From positions 1 through 64,000 of the forward strand of contig CAUYUJ010018735.1 of the NCBI GenBank assembly GCA_963575745.1: DNA of 64,000 nt. The letters run 5' to 3'. Positions 43,934 through 54,254 of the stretch are shown here, piece after piece. A program made the position numbers and the translations under genes. This stretch comes from Prorocentrum cordatum. Taxonomy: Eukaryota > Sar > Dinophyceae > Prorocentrales > Prorocentraceae. Within the stretch, counting starts at the first letter, position 1; every line of letters starts with the position of its first letter. The notes under the pieces were generated by a model. That model had not been told where the DNA came from and did no database searches. It was given only the letters and a program-made list of their open reading frames with translations.

Positions 43934-44400
43934 ATGTCTGCATTGCTGGAGCGTCTGGCGCGCAAGCGCATCCACTCACGATTCCATCGCTTTTTCTTTG
44001 AGGTGCGCCTGCCCTTTGTGGGCCCCGGAAGCGGCAGGGCTGTTTGTTCATTATGTTCCGTGAATATGGAGGCGGTAAAACAGCGGCGACCCGCAACGGC
44101 AAAACAACGGCTCCAGTATTGGAACTGGCGCAGGAACCGGCGAAAGAACGGCGACGGAACCGGGAACAAAAACGGCGTCGGCAGTTGCAAGTAAAGACGG
44201 CACAACGGAGCCGAAAGAGAGCGGCCCTGCCGTTGCCGGGGCCCGCGAAGCGCCTGCTTTTTCGTCGTCTCCGTCGTCTGTGCCGTCGGTCCCCAGGGGT
44301 CCCAGGAGGCCCTTGAGGACCCCTGGAGCGGAGGCCCAAGGCCCAAGATGGCCCGGAGCCCTCGGTCCTGGTCGATCCTCGCACCCCCCATGGCCTTTGT
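43934..44400 (+). other. weak ORF and short CCAAGA-like segment
   Basis: An ATG at 43934 opens SALLERLARKRIHSRFHRFF, basic and unrecognised. The reverse strand is also open. From 44285 a short CCAAGA-type stretch follows up to the TIR element at 44401. Confidence 0.25.
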
Positions 44401-44560
44401 CTTAGGTTGGGCAGGTCCTCCTACAGGCGGACTTTGGAGGAACAGTAGAACAGAGTTGGCACATCTTGGGAAGTAGTCCAGAAATTATCGGAACATGGTC
44501 CCCAGACTATTTTTGACCACCCCTGAATCTTCCTCCTGCAGAGGCACATGCCCGACTTAA
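44401..44560 (-). mobile_element. TIR family 1, copy 2 (reverse orientation, TSD)
   Basis: Flanked by the direct repeat CCTTTGT (44394-44400 and 44561-44567). The inner motif TCAAAAATAGTCTGGGGACC reads on the minus strand, so this copy is inverted relative to the other eight. Ends CTTAGGTTGGGCAGGTCC and CATGCCCGACTTAA. Confidence 0.8.
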
Positions 44561-44596
44561 CCTTTGTTTTTCCTGTGCGCCGCCGTCGCCGTCAAG

Positions 44597-44713
44597 TCAA
44601 GCGCTCCCGCCGCGGCGCAGGCCGCCAAGATCTCGGAGGAACTGGCCGCTGCCGGTGGCGCCGACGCCGGCATGACGAAGTGCCCCCACTGCGGCCGCAC
44701 TTTCAACAAGGAC
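44597..44713 (+). CDS. C2HC zinc-finger gene, first half of the finger (exon)
   Basis: The frame reads KSSAPAAAQAAKISEELAAA, GGADAGMTKCPHCGRTFNKD. CPHCGRTFNKD is the first half of a zf-C2HC_2 finger (C-x2-C-G-R-x-F). The second half, ending H-x3-C, is absent here: the frame runs into a C-run. It is found at 51575 instead. Splicing from GAC (44713) with a GC donor at 44714 to the AG at 51573-51574 would give CPHCGRTFNKD-AGERHIAIC, that is C-x2-C-x11-H-x3-C, the family spacing. GC-AG introns and an AG/G acceptor are usual in dinoflagellates (established). The exon start is unknown; an ATG at 44672 is possible. Confidence 0.6.
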
Positions 44714-45291
44714 GCCCCCCCCCCAGAAGACCAGAGCGGCACAGGTAAAGACTACAAGCTGTCGTCGAGCCTCGCGGGTTTCCCGGGTCGGCGCTGGACC
44801 CTGTCCACGCATTCCCGGCGGCGTCATGGGCGGCGCCCCTGGCGCGCCCCGTGCGCAGGGGAAGTCAGCATCGTCTGACCTGGCACCATCCCTTACGTTG
44901 CATCTTCTGGGGACCTCGCCTGCCCCCAAAGCTGGCGTTTTGTTCCCTGTGCCGGACGCGGGCTCGATGCGGACTCGACGCGGATTTGGCCTGGATTCGA
45001 CACGGACCCGACGAGGCCGACACGGATTCGACGCGGACTGGGCCGCGACAGGACAGACAAGGCCCCCAAAGGATGCAACATGACATCCCCGTTGGGCCAT
45101 GGTGATTGGTATCTCAGGCCCACCAGTTCACCCTCGTAAGTGGGGACAGGCCCCGCGAAGCCCGAAGGAGCAGACATCTGCAGCTGGCACGAGGGCCAAC
45201 AGCAGCCTTGGTTTCGGGCGGGGTGCCATTACCCGTCGGTCTTTGAAGGCAGGTGCTCTTGCATGCCCACATCCCCAACCGATTTTTCAGA

Positions 45292-45420
45292 CGCCTTCCT
45301 ACTTCAACCATCGAGTGCTCTTTTCCTTTCCTTCCCTCTTCAGGGGGCGGGCGGACGCCCAATCTGCTTCCAGCGCCTTCCTATGTCATATTCCCATCCA
45401 CTCCTCCCGACCGACGTGGG
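45292..45420 (+). repeat. dispersed repeat, copy 1 (ACGCCTTCCTACTTCAA...)
   Basis: CGCCTTCCTACTTCAA ... CCTCTTCAGGGGGCGGGCGG ... CAGCGCCTTCCTATGTCATA ... CCCGACCGACGTG. The segment at 63388-63522 matches along its whole length. Confidence 0.7.
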
Positions 45421-45567
45421 GGCATCTCGTCGTTTTGCGCAAGTGTGTGTGGATGTTGCCGGCTCCCGCGGTCGCCTTGTTGCTGAGTGGTTCCGTGCTG
45501 GAGGGCGGTGCAGCTCGCGATGGGGCGCTGGCAGCAGCGGCTTGGGGCAGTTGCTCAGCGAGCGAAG

Positions 45568-45693
45568 AACTTTTTTCGCTGTCGGGGGCGCCTGTCCCTG
45601 GGCGGCTGGAAAGTTTATACCCCTACGGTGCCACCGTAAGGGTATAAACTTTCCGTCCGCCCTGGGACAGGCGCTCCCGACAGCGAAAAAGTT
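45568..45693. mobile_element. 126-bp near-perfect palindrome (foldback)
   Basis: Arms of about 63 bp (45568-45630 and 45631-45693) differ at only a few positions and have no loop. The left arm starts AACTTTTTTCGCTGTCGGGG and the centre is TACGGTG/CCACCGTA. It would form a cruciform or a long RNA hairpin. Confidence 0.85.
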
Positions 45694-45827
45694 TATGTTA
45701 TACCGTTCTTCGCCCGTTAAGTTGCTGAAGGCAACCTGCCGTCGCCCCCTCTCCTTTTCCCCTGCTCGCGCGCCGTCTTTCGCAAGGCACTCGCTCGCTC
45801 GCTCGCCGCCGGGCCCCATCTTAGGGT

Positions 45828-45984
45828 TCAGTCGGGCGTGTCCCTCGACAGGAGGAATATTTGAAACTAGTAGAAGAACAGTCTAGGGACGATTTGTTTC
45901 AGCATTTTGGGGTGAATTTGAAAGTTTTTAGAAATTTTAATGTTTCCTCCGAGATCCGCCTGTAGGGGGACATGCCCGACCTAG
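45828..45984 (+). mobile_element. TIR family 1, copy 3 (9-bp TSD)
   Basis: Flanked by TCTTAGGGT at 45819-45827 and 45985-45993. Ends GTCGGGCGTGTCCCTCGACA and TAGGGGGACATGCCCGACC; inner motif AACAGTCTAGGGAC. Confidence 0.9.
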
Positions 45985-46100
45985 TCTTAGGGTGTGCTTC
46001 GTTCGTGGCATCTCCATGGGACCCCTGGCCTCTGGCGAATGGGCCCGCGGTCTTGCTCTGCGTGCTTGTGGCCCTGTCTCTGCGGTCAGCTCGCCGAGTG

Positions 46101-46250
46101 TTAGGTCGGGCCTGTCCCCCTACAGGAAGAGTATTCAAAAATAGTAAAAAAAGTCAGCAGGGGACGATTCTTTGATTATATATAGCTTAGAAAGAATGTT
46201 TCACCTTTCGCCCCAAATCCCCCTCGGAGGGGGACGAGCCCGACCTAAAC
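46101..46250 (+). mobile_element. TIR family 1, copy 4
   Basis: TTAGGTCGGGCCTGTCCCCC and GGGGGACGAGCCCGACCTAA are inverted repeats; GGAAGAGTATTC and CAGGGGACGATTC follow the left end. No clear TSD. Only 117 bp separate it from copy 3. From 46250 to 47308 no gene is recognised; TAACGCGCGTTA at about 46710 is a small palindrome. Confidence 0.85.
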
Positions 46251-47307
46251 ATAGTAAGGATGAGCGACGTTTCAAGGTCACCCTTGCGTCGGCATCACCC
46301 CAGCATACGAATACTTCGTGCGCGTCGCCCTCCTCAGTGCCGATGCGCGCATCGAGCAATCTTACGGGCGCTTTCTGGCCACCCGCTCGAGAAACGATGC
46401 ATTGTACGATGGGTGTACTATATGTTCGGGTCGGACCCGCGCCTCCAAGGAGGACATATAATTCTAGTGCGTCTCTTTGCGTCCCATTGCATCCTTGCCC
46501 CTCTGGCCCGTGCTTGGCGACTTCCGCCGGCGAATCTCGTTCGAAACCGCCAACGTGGCCTTCCCAGGCCCTTGCATCCTTGCCGCGCATCCTTATCGTA
46601 CGGGTTGGCTTTACTGTGTCCCCTCCCAGTTGGGCAAGCCGGCCAGGCCAGGGCCACGCCAGTGGGGATAGGGATCGTTGAGAAAGTGTTCTTTACCCTC
46701 TGGGCCATAACGCGCGTTATGCCCACTCCCCTCCCCCCCCTTCCCCCCGCATAACGTAACGCTCCCCCCCTTCAGTGCGTCCCGGCACTGCTGCAGTGCG
46801 TCCCGCACCACAGTCTGGGTCGGGAGGGGCGCTACTTGATGCCCTTTCCCGTCCCCCCTTCCCCCCTAGCGCCCGTTAAGTTATGGCCGCGAATAAACTA
46901 ATAAGTGCGCTACTAAACGATGCTCAGAAGGGATACGGGGGGTCGGGCGCTTGCCCCAAGCAGTCCGCGATTCGCAGCTGCGGCGCCGTGGTGGGCGCTG
47001 AAGGCTGCAACTGCTCTCCTGGGCGGTCGCTCAGGCCCCGGGGTGCCAGCAGAGAATTTCCTGCGGCGCGACAACTCGTTGACATGGGGTCGAGAGCCTT
47101 TGTCTGGAGGACGGGCATGGGTTCGGAAAGCATGATGACCAAGACCGACAGCAGCGCCTGTCCACTTTCAACAGGAGTAACTGCCCGCATCGCCGCGGAC
47201 GTCGTGCACTTGAGACACAATGTCGCCCGTCCCGCTTCCAGGGCCTCATGGTTGGCGTCGTCGAGGCAGCACGTTGCCGTGACCCGTTTCGGGATCCGTG
47301 TCTCTTT

Positions 47308-47470
47308 CAGGAGGAAAAGAAACACACAGATACAATGAATCGTCGATTCCCCAGAAAATATGGGAAAATATGTGAAGTGGGGGGGGGAGACATAAACCCA
47401 GAAAATATGGGAACATATGGGGATAGTTTTATGTGTGTGTATTTATTTGTGTGTCCTGGGGCCCCTTCAC
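47308..47470 (+). mobile_element. TIR family 2, copy 2
   Basis: CAGGAGGAAAAGAAACACACAG, AATGAATCGTCGATTCCCCA, a G9 run, GAAAATATGGGAACATATGG and TTTGTGTGTCCTGGGGCCCC. AGGAG..GACACACA at one end is mirrored at the other in the clearest copy (57078). Confidence 0.75.
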
Positions 47471-47849
47471 TCTTGGGTTGTCTGGTGTGTTTTCGGATCC
47501 ATGTCGATCTGGATTTGCAAATTTCGGCGGCGCGCACGAAGTGGTGGCGCCGGGATGGCCTGCTAAGAGGGCGGCGCGCTCTTTTGAGGCATTTGCTTTC
47601 GTAGGAGGCCGATGAGGCGTCAAATGGTGCGTATTGGAATCCGGGAGGCCGAAAGTTCCTTCCTGCTTAGATATACTCCCGCCTTCTCTTGGAAGGCGGC
47701 CCCCCTGGCGCTACCCCCTTGTGCACGCTGCCAACACTTGCTTGATGGGCCCTCGGGGCTGTCTGCTCCAGTCACATGATCGCCCCTCCAGCAGCCCTGA
47801 GGTTATGCATTCGAGCTGCACGCAGCCAACCAACCTTGTTATCCCCATC

Positions 47850-47940
47850 CAATGTCGTCGTCTGCTCCTGCCTCTTCCTCCGCCTCCTCTTCCTCCTCCT
47901 CTTCCTCCTCCTCCTCCTCCTCCTCCTCCCACTCTCTCGT
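47850..47940. repeat. (TCC)n microsatellite
   Basis: CTCCTCC-type run. The sequence after it to 48160 (RGTWLVRLPVSVTAARAWIS in one frame) might be coding but has no recognised family. Confidence 0.85.
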
Positions 47941-48165
47941 CCTCCCGCGGCCTGGTGGGCAGCGTGTCCCCGCGAGGGACGTGGCTTGTGCGCCTGCCTG
48001 TCAGCGTGACGGCGGCGAGAGCATGGATCTCGGCATCCCTGCAGGATGTCTGGATCGCCACGGAGGCGGGTGGCCACCACCAGGCTACGGCCCCTTGGCC
48101 GGGTGCCGCTGGCTTCGTAGCCTACCAGGTGGGCATGCCGTACACCGCCGCCGATCGTATGCTAT

Positions 48166-48368
48166 GTTCGGCGGCGAGCGAGGGGGGGAAGCGAGAAGGG
48201 AGAAGGCTTTCTCAAGGCGGCGGGACTTCCCAGACCTCCCCGCGCCTTCTGAGGAGTGTTTTTTGCTGTCTCCGGGGGAGACCCAGGACACTTCTCGGAA
48301 GGCCAGGGGGACTTCCGAACCCTCCGAGGAGGCCTCCTCCTCCTTGCCTGCCCCCCCCGCTCGCCGCC
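48166..48368 (+). mobile_element. TIR family 3, copy 3
   Basis: GGCGGCGAGCGAGGGGGG at the left and CCCCCCCCGCTCGCCGCC at the right. Interior GGCGGCGGGACTTCCCAGAC and GGACTTCCGAACCCTCCGAG align with copies 1 and 2 in the same orientation. Confidence 0.75.
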
Positions 48369-48553
48369 CGTCCGTGCGGGCAGCGGGGCCGCCCGCGTGG
48401 CGCGAGGGCGAGCACGAAGCAGAGCGCGATGCGGGCGCCGAGCTCCGCTGCGCAGCCTCTGCGGGCGCGGCAGGCCGGGCGGGGGGGGCGGGGTGCGCGG
48501 AGCCGCTCCGCGACGGCGCCTCCCCCCTGGGGTGGGCTCCCCCCGCCAGCCCG

Positions 48554-49168
48554 AGGTCGGGCATGCCCCCCCATACAGGAGGAGTATTCCCAGACGGTCT
48601 ATGACGATAGCGGTGGGGGGGGCGACCTGTGGGACCAGTTTTCTGCTTCCCTTCTGGACTGCCTTTCCCCACTTTTTTCTCGCTCGTTGGGATTCTCCTC
48701 CCGGAGCCCGCCGCTTCCGCCAGAACTTTTTTTGCTTGTCTCGCTGCTGATTTGCATGATTGCGTGTCGCTCATCGATTCTAGGTTTCTGGAGGCCACGG
48801 CCTACCCACCAGGTCCTATAGGTCTGTCCGCAATGGTGGCTCGCTCGCTCGCTCGCTCCCGGAACCCGCCTGCCGGAGGACGGCCTACCCACCAGGTCCT
48901 ATAGGTCGGCCCGGACATCTGTCCGCAATGGTGGCTCGCTCGTTCGCTCGCTCGCTCCCGGAACCCGCCTGTACAGTCGGGGCGCTGAAGAGGAACCCTG
49001 TTCATTGGGGAGGGGCTCCGTGTTCCTCAATTGTTTCGCAGCTTGCCTTGGGTTTTCCTTAGGTTTTCGATATGGCATCGGAGTTTAACTGATGGCAGAT
49101 AGGGGCCTCGTTCCTTGTTTAGGGTTCCTTAGGTCAACGCCCCGCCTGTAGGAGGACGGGCCCGACCG
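48554..49168 (+). mobile_element. TIR family 1, copy 5 (enlarged, ~615 bp)
   Basis: GTCGGGCATGCCCCCCCATA starts the element and TAGGAGGACGGGCCCGACC ends it, with imperfect flanking repeats CGCCAGCC (48544) and CGCCGGCC (49171). The extra length contains a tandem duplication at 48798-48972, so it may be an element expanded from within. Confidence 0.6.
48798..48972. repeat. ~88-bp tandem duplication with (GCTC)n
   Basis: CGGCCTACCCACCAGGTCCT followed by ATAGGTCTGTCCGCAATGG and GCTCGCTCGCTC, then CCCGGAACCCGCCTG, occurs twice (from about 48798 and 48882). Confidence 0.85.
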
Positions 49169-49374
49169 AACGCCGGCCAGGCTCGCGCGCCCGGCCGGGC
49201 TCCGCGGGCTCCGGCGCCGCTCGGCGGGGGCGCGGCGGGACCCGTCCTGCCCGGCGGGCCCGGCGGCGTCCGGCGGCCGCTCTGCGGGTGGCACGTCGGT
49301 CTCCTCGGCCCGCCGGCGGCCTCTTCGGATGGGCCTGCTTTCCACCACCACCACAAGTCGGAGGGGGAGGGGGT

Positions 49375-49520
49375 CCCTCCTCCTCCTCCTCCTCCTCCTC
49401 CTCCTCCTCAGCTGCCTCCTCCTCCTCCTCCTCCTCCTCCTCCTCAGCTGCCTCCTCCTCCTCCTCCTCCTCCTCCTCCTCCTTCCCCCCGCCAACTTCT
49501 GGTGGTGGTGGTGGTGGTGG
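49375..49520. repeat. (TCC)n and (GGT)n microsatellite
   Basis: TCCTCC runs separated by AGCTGCC, then GGTGGTGGT. Confidence 0.9.
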
Positions 49521-49599
49521 ACAGCAGGCCCATCATCTTCGGCGTGCGCCGCCGGGAGCCTGGAGACGGGGGTCACTGCAAACAGGGGTCAGCCAGAGC

Positions 49600-49690
49600 G
49601 CCCGATCTTGCAAGATCCTGCAGGGCCAGGGTCGCATTGGCCCGGGTCTGGGTGCAGCATCCTGCAGGCTCTTGCGGGACCTTTCGCATT
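49600..49690. repeat. CCTGCAGG/TTGACCCGGGTC repeat, site 1
   Basis: GATCCTGCAGGGCCAGGGTC ... GGCCCGGGTCTGG ... GCATCCTGCAGGCTCTTGC. Related strings occur at 49905-49985 (TTGACCCGAGTTTGG, GGATCCTGCAAGGCC, TTGACCCGGGTC) and 54365-54480 (three more). The words are rich in restriction-like palindromes (CCTGCAGG, ACCCGGGT). Confidence 0.65.
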
Positions 49691-50450
49691 GACTTATGAT
49701 GCTCCAACCTACTTTAGCCTTGATCACCAGGAATAATTTCGAGCGCCCGAACAATACCGAACCTCCTGGGTTTTCACGTGTCGGGACCTGGGAGACACTC
49801 GCCCGACACTGTTTCGAAAATGTTTCGACACTCTTTTAACATTTTTTCGGGTGCTCGAAACTATTTCTGGGATGTGGTCCTTCAGTCGGATGGGAACAAC
49901 ATAAGCATTGACCCGAGTTTGGTTGCAGGATCCTGCAAGGCCGGACTGACCTGGGTCTGGATTGACCCGGGTCAGCAGATCCCCGACGCCGCGCGGTGTG
50001 CGCGCTGCTAGTGGTGGGCCCTCAGCGCACCCGAGGCGGCTTTCCGATCACAGGGGCGCCTCTCGCCCTCCCTCCTGCGCCTCCTCGGCGAGAAGGATCG
50101 GGGCGAGAGGGTGTCATCGGCGTCCTCGGCATGCCCACGCGGCGCTCGGAGCACGGCCGGTGAAGCCGACGTGCAGGAGCGGGGGCGAGACGGTCAGCGC
50201 ACACAGCGAACGCGGCCGTCGCTGGCAGCGCTGGCCTGCGCGAGGCCTCCGCTCACGCTGTCCTGACTGCGCGGTCCTCGGGGCCGCCTACGGCCGCGGC
50301 GTGCCGCCCACGACCCGCCCGAGTCCGCAAACGGCGGGGCAGGGGCAGCATCTGCCCCGCGTCGAGCGGCTCCGGCGGGTCTCACCGAGCGCCCGCTTCC
50401 TGCAGTCGGCCACCAACCTCTTCAGATCTGTGAGCCTGGCAGTGCCAGCC

Positions 50451-50648
50451 TTTCGTCGGGCGTGTCCCCCACAGAGGGTTTTTCGACGAAAAATGAAAAA
50501 TATAAGAAATATTCCAGAATTGCAAAAAAAATCGTAAAAAAGATAGTCTGCGGACTTTTTTCAAAGTACTTTCACATTTCTTGAGCATTTTTAGGATTTT
50601 TTATTCATTTTTCGTGGAAGCTCCCCCTGTCGGGGGAGAGGACCGACT
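50451..50648 (+). mobile_element. TIR family 1, copy 6 (20-bp flanking repeat)
   Basis: Flanked by an exact 20-bp direct repeat, TGAGCCTGGCAGTGCCAGCC, at 50431-50450 and 50649-50668. Ends TTTCGTCGGGCGTGTCCCCC and GGGGGAGAGGACCGACT; inner motif AGATAGTCTGCGGAC. The flanking repeat itself contains the palindrome TGGCAGTGCCA. Confidence 0.85.
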
Positions 50649-50844
50649 TGAGCCTGGCAGTGCCAGCCCACGGGTTCTGCCATCGATGCAGCACGGCCGC
50701 CCGGTCGCCCCTCGGTTGCCGCGTGCTCCGCGTCGGGCCGTGCGTCCCGCGTGTGGCCTCTGCAGGGCGCCCTCGCCGCGTCTTCTCCGAACGCGGAGCA
50801 GCTGCAGGAACGTACGCTGCTGGAGCTCCTCGCGGACCCTTGTC

Positions 50845-51003
50845 TCAAGTCGGGCCTGTCCCTCTACAGGAGGAATGTTCAAAAATAGTCAAAGATAGTC
50901 TGGGGAGTATGTTTTGACTATGATTGGGCATCTCTTGATTATTTGTTTTGGGGTATTTCTCATTTTCGTCCAAAATCCCCCTGTAGGGGGACACGCCCGA
51001 CTC
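50845..51003 (+). mobile_element. TIR family 1, copy 7
   Basis: AAGTCGGGCCTGTCCCTCTA at the left and TAGGGGGACACGCCCGACT at the right, with GGAGGAATGTTCAAAAATAG and AGATAGTCTGGGGAG inside. No clear TSD. Lies 180 bp downstream of copy 6. Confidence 0.85.
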
Positions 51004-51199
51004 ACACATACACTTCTGGAGCTCGCGGGCCCCTGTTTTGATCCCGCTGGAAGCCCGGGATCCGCAGCGTCGCATCGCGCTTCCCTTCGCGCAGTGCCGC
51101 TGCCGATGAGCCTGCCCCCACGGCCTCGCACCGCTCGGCGGTCCAGTCTGGCGCTGCCTGCAGGGCCGCGCGGCACCTCCTGCGCACGTCGCGGCTCAT

Positions 51200-51430
51200 C
51201 GGATGGTGATGATGAGAATGATGATGACGATGGTGTTGGTGGTGATGAAGATCACCATGGCTGTGATGGTGATGGCCATGATGAAGATGATGAAGATGAT
51301 GAGGAGGAGGAGGAAAAGGAGGAGGAGGAGGAAGAGGATGCGGAGGAGGCGGAGGAGGAGGAACAGGAGGAGGAGCACGAGGAGAAGGAGAAGAAGCAGG
51401 AGGAGGAGGCGGAGGAGGAGGAGGAGGGGT
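51200..51430. repeat. (GAT)n then (GGA)n tract
   Basis: GATGATGAT and GAGGAGGAG repeats upstream of the zinc-finger exon half. Confidence 0.9.
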
Positions 51431-51574
51431 AGAGGCAGGTGCAGCGGGAACTCGGGAGAAGGGGCCTGCGAGTATGAGGGGGGAGGGAGCACGATCACAG
51501 GCAGGATTCGGAGAGAGCGGACGAGCACGGGGGACGAGGAGCAGGCTCGCCCGTCGCGCGCCGCCTCGGAGGAG

Positions 51575-51640
51575 GCCGGGGAGCGCCACATCGCGATCTG
51601 CGCCAAGACCTTCGGCGAGGGGAGGGGCAGGCGTCTGAGC
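51575..51640 (+). CDS. C2HC zinc-finger gene, second half of the finger (exon)
   Basis: After an AG acceptor (GGAG at 51571-51574) the frame reads AGERHIAICAKTFGEGRGRR. H-x3-C followed by a basic/aromatic K-T-F is the second half of a C2HC finger and complements the CPHCGRTFNKD half at 44681-44713. The exon's end is uncertain; coding character fades after about 51650, where LSWSSGG leads into a minisatellite. The assignment depends on the two halves belonging together. Confidence 0.55.
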
Positions 51641-51716
51641 TGGAGCAGTGGCGGGTGCACAGATGGGCTAGATGCTCGTCTGCGGGACCTCCCTCATGGG
51701 GCCCACCCAACGGATC

Positions 51717-51845
51717 TGTTCGACTCGAGTTCGATCCCAGGTCGACTCAAGTTCGATTCAACTTCGATTCAAGTTCGACTCAGGTTCGACTCAGGGTCGA
51801 CTGAAATCGACGGCCGTTCGACGCAGCTTCGACGCACGAGTGGAG
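51717..51845. repeat. TTCGACTCAGG minisatellite
   Basis: About ten units of 10-12 bp, TTCGACTCAGG / TTCGATTCAAG, ending in CGACGGCCGTTCGACGCAGC. DNA 51845-52250 contains no recognised gene; TTCGCGTAATTGTTCGCGCAA at about 52048 is a small foldback. Confidence 0.75.
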
Positions 51846-52249
51846 CGAGTGTCTCCAGGAAGGTCCAGAATGAGCATCCAAGATGGGGGGCGGCAGGAGG
51901 AGGTGCAAGAGATTATTTTCATTTGTGTTGTGCATTTTTGCAGTAGTTTGCGGTCTGGACGCAATCGTTGCGCGTGGATGCAATCATGTGTGCTTTCAAA
52001 ATGTGCCCCTTTCAAGAGTTCGTGCCCCCCAGCAGACATCAATAGTTCGCGTAATTGTTCGCGCAAGCGAACTATTGCTCCTCCCACCGCCCCCCCCATT
52101 GGCGTTGCCCCAATCGCTCCAGTCCAAAGGTTGATCGGTCGCGTGAATATGGAGGAGGAGCAGGAGGAGGATGGATGTGTTCCTCTTTCCCCCGCTCCCG
52201 CGCCCCCCCCCTCCTCCCCACGCGGGTCACCAGGCCGCCACGGACAACG

Positions 52250-52800
52250 GACACGGCGATGACGACGACGGACAAGGACGCACGACCGTGCGCGGCCGAC
52301 GACGGACGACCGCCGACGACGACGGGCGACGCTCACGGCGACGACGCTGACGAACGACAAGGGACAACGGCGGACGACGGACACGGCGCCGACGACGACC
52401 AACAATAGCGACGACCTTTTGAACGGCGGCCGACGGCCCGAGCCGGCGACCGACGACGAGCGGCGGCCGACGACCGACCGACGGCGTGCCCTCGGCGGCG
52501 GGAGGCTCCAAGCCGGGCGGCGGCCGCCTGGTCCGCGGCGGCGGGGGCAAGGCCCGCGGCGGCTCTGGCCGCTGCCCTCGCCGCCGCGGGCCATCTTCGT
52601 CGTTGCGCTCGTCGTCGTCGTCGTCGTCGTGTTCGTCGTCGTCTTCGTCGTTGTCTCCGTCGTCGGCTTCGCTGTCGTCGTTTCAGTCGTCGTCGTCGTC
52701 GTCGTCGACTTCCTCGTCCTTGTCTTCCTCGTCGTCGTCGTGTTTGTCGTTGTCTCTCTGTTCTCGTCATCGTCGTCGTCGGTATCTGGCAGAGCCCACG
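52250..52800. repeat. (GAC)n and (GTC)n microsatellites
   Basis: CGACGACGG repeats (52250-52460), a GC-rich linker, then CGTCGTCGT (52600-52780). The orientation of the triplet switches from GAC to GTC, leaving inverted complementary arms. Confidence 0.85.
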
Positions 52801-52984
52801 CGGAGCTTCTGAGAAGGAGGCCTCGTAATTCTGAGAAGGCAAGGGGGCTTCTTCGATGCCCGCCGGGCTTCAACGTGGCTTTCTGTGAAGCCTCCGGGAC
52901 CCTCTAAGAAGGCCCCTGCCTTTAGGAAGACCCTCCTCCCTCTTAGATGGCCACCCCATTGTGGGCGCCGCCAAGAGTCATTGT

Positions 52985-53110
52985 CGTCCTCGGCGTCATC
53001 TTCGTCATCTTCGTCGTCGTCGTCGTCGTCATCTTCGTCGTCGTCGTCGTTGTCGTCCTCGCCGTCGTCGGCCTTTCGTCGCCGTCGTCGCCGTCGACGC
53101 CGTCGAGGGC
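52985..53110. repeat. (GTC)n microsatellite
   Basis: CGTCGTC run with CATCTT interruptions. Confidence 0.9.
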
Positions 53111-53387
53111 CGAGGCTGGAGGCGCTTTGACGTCATCTGAGCCTTCCTGGGCCTCCTGTGAGAACGCGCAGTTTTGTAAAACCAGTTGCAAAATATAGAG
53201 TGCAGATGTTGCCCAACTGCCAGGAACTACCCGACAGCCCAGAGGAATCTGGAGGCCTTGGTCGTTGTGAGCGTTTGGGGCAAACACGACTTGGACGTCC
53301 TCTGGGCCTCCCTTGGTCGGGCCGAACGAAAGGGGCGGATAGGGAAAGGGGGGGTCACGAGAAATCTGCTGCTTGCAGCTGACTTTG

Positions 53388-53520
53388 ACCCCGCCGCCGG
53401 GCCCATCCCTCGATACACGGGCGCCTCCCGGCGCCGGGAGGCGCTTTGACCCCGCCGCCGGGCCCATCCCTCGATACACGGGCGCCTCCCGACGCCGGGA
53501 GGCGCTGGGAAATCAGCTGC
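53388..53520. repeat. 63-bp tandem duplication ending in a palindrome
   Basis: TTTGACCCCGCCGCCGGGCC ... CCTCGATACACGGGCGCCTC ... CGGGAGGCGC occurs twice, followed by AATCAGCTGCGTGAGCTGATT. A third, single copy with the same palindrome is at 57555-57645. Confidence 0.9.
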
Positions 53521-53577
53521 GTGAGCTGATTCCCTACCCTAGCTTTTGCTATCCCCCCCTTTCGTTCCCCCCGAGAA

Positions 53578-53862
53578 TGGAGGAGGAGGAGGAGGAGGAG
53601 GAGGAGGAGGAGGAGGAAGAAGAAGAAGAAACAAATGATTAAGAATAATAAGAGGAGGAGGAGGCGGAGGAGGAGGAGGAGGAGGAGCACCCCATCGGCG
53701 GAGGCCAGTGCCGATGTTGCGGCGGTGGCGGAGGTGCGGCGCGGGACCGAGGGCGGTAGGCACCGCGGCGGCGGAGGGCGGCGACGGCGCCGCCGAGGGG
53801 CGGCGAGCGACGACGGCCGTGACGTCATCCACGTCGTCGTCGTCGTCGTCGTCGTCGTCTTT

Positions 53863-53895
<33 letters not shown>

Positions 53896-54204
53896 TTTGT
53901 CGTCGTCGTCGTCGTCGTCGTCGTCTTTGTCGTCGTCGTTGTCGTCGTCGTCGTCGCCGTAGTCGCTTTCGTCGTCCTCCTCGGCGGCGGCGGCGACGGC
54001 CACCACGGCAGCGCCGTCGGCCACGGCGACGGACGCCGGCCGTCGTCGGCCGACCGGCGGCGCCGCGGCGGCCCCCCGACGAGGCCGGCGGCCCGCCGCC
54101 GGCGCCCGTCCACGAGGCTCCCGCGGACGGCGACCGACGGTGGCGGGATCGACGACTGCGACGACAACGACGACGACGACGGCGGCGGCAATGACCAACG
54201 GCGG

Positions 54205-54254
<50 letters not shown>

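Larger units (their letters stand above)
44714..51574 (+). other. candidate 6.86-kb intron of the C2HC gene
   Basis: Runs from GCCCCC to GGAGGAG. It holds TIR family 1 copies 3-7, family 2 and 3 copies, a foldback and several microsatellites, and no other convincing conserved exon. Confidence 0.45.
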
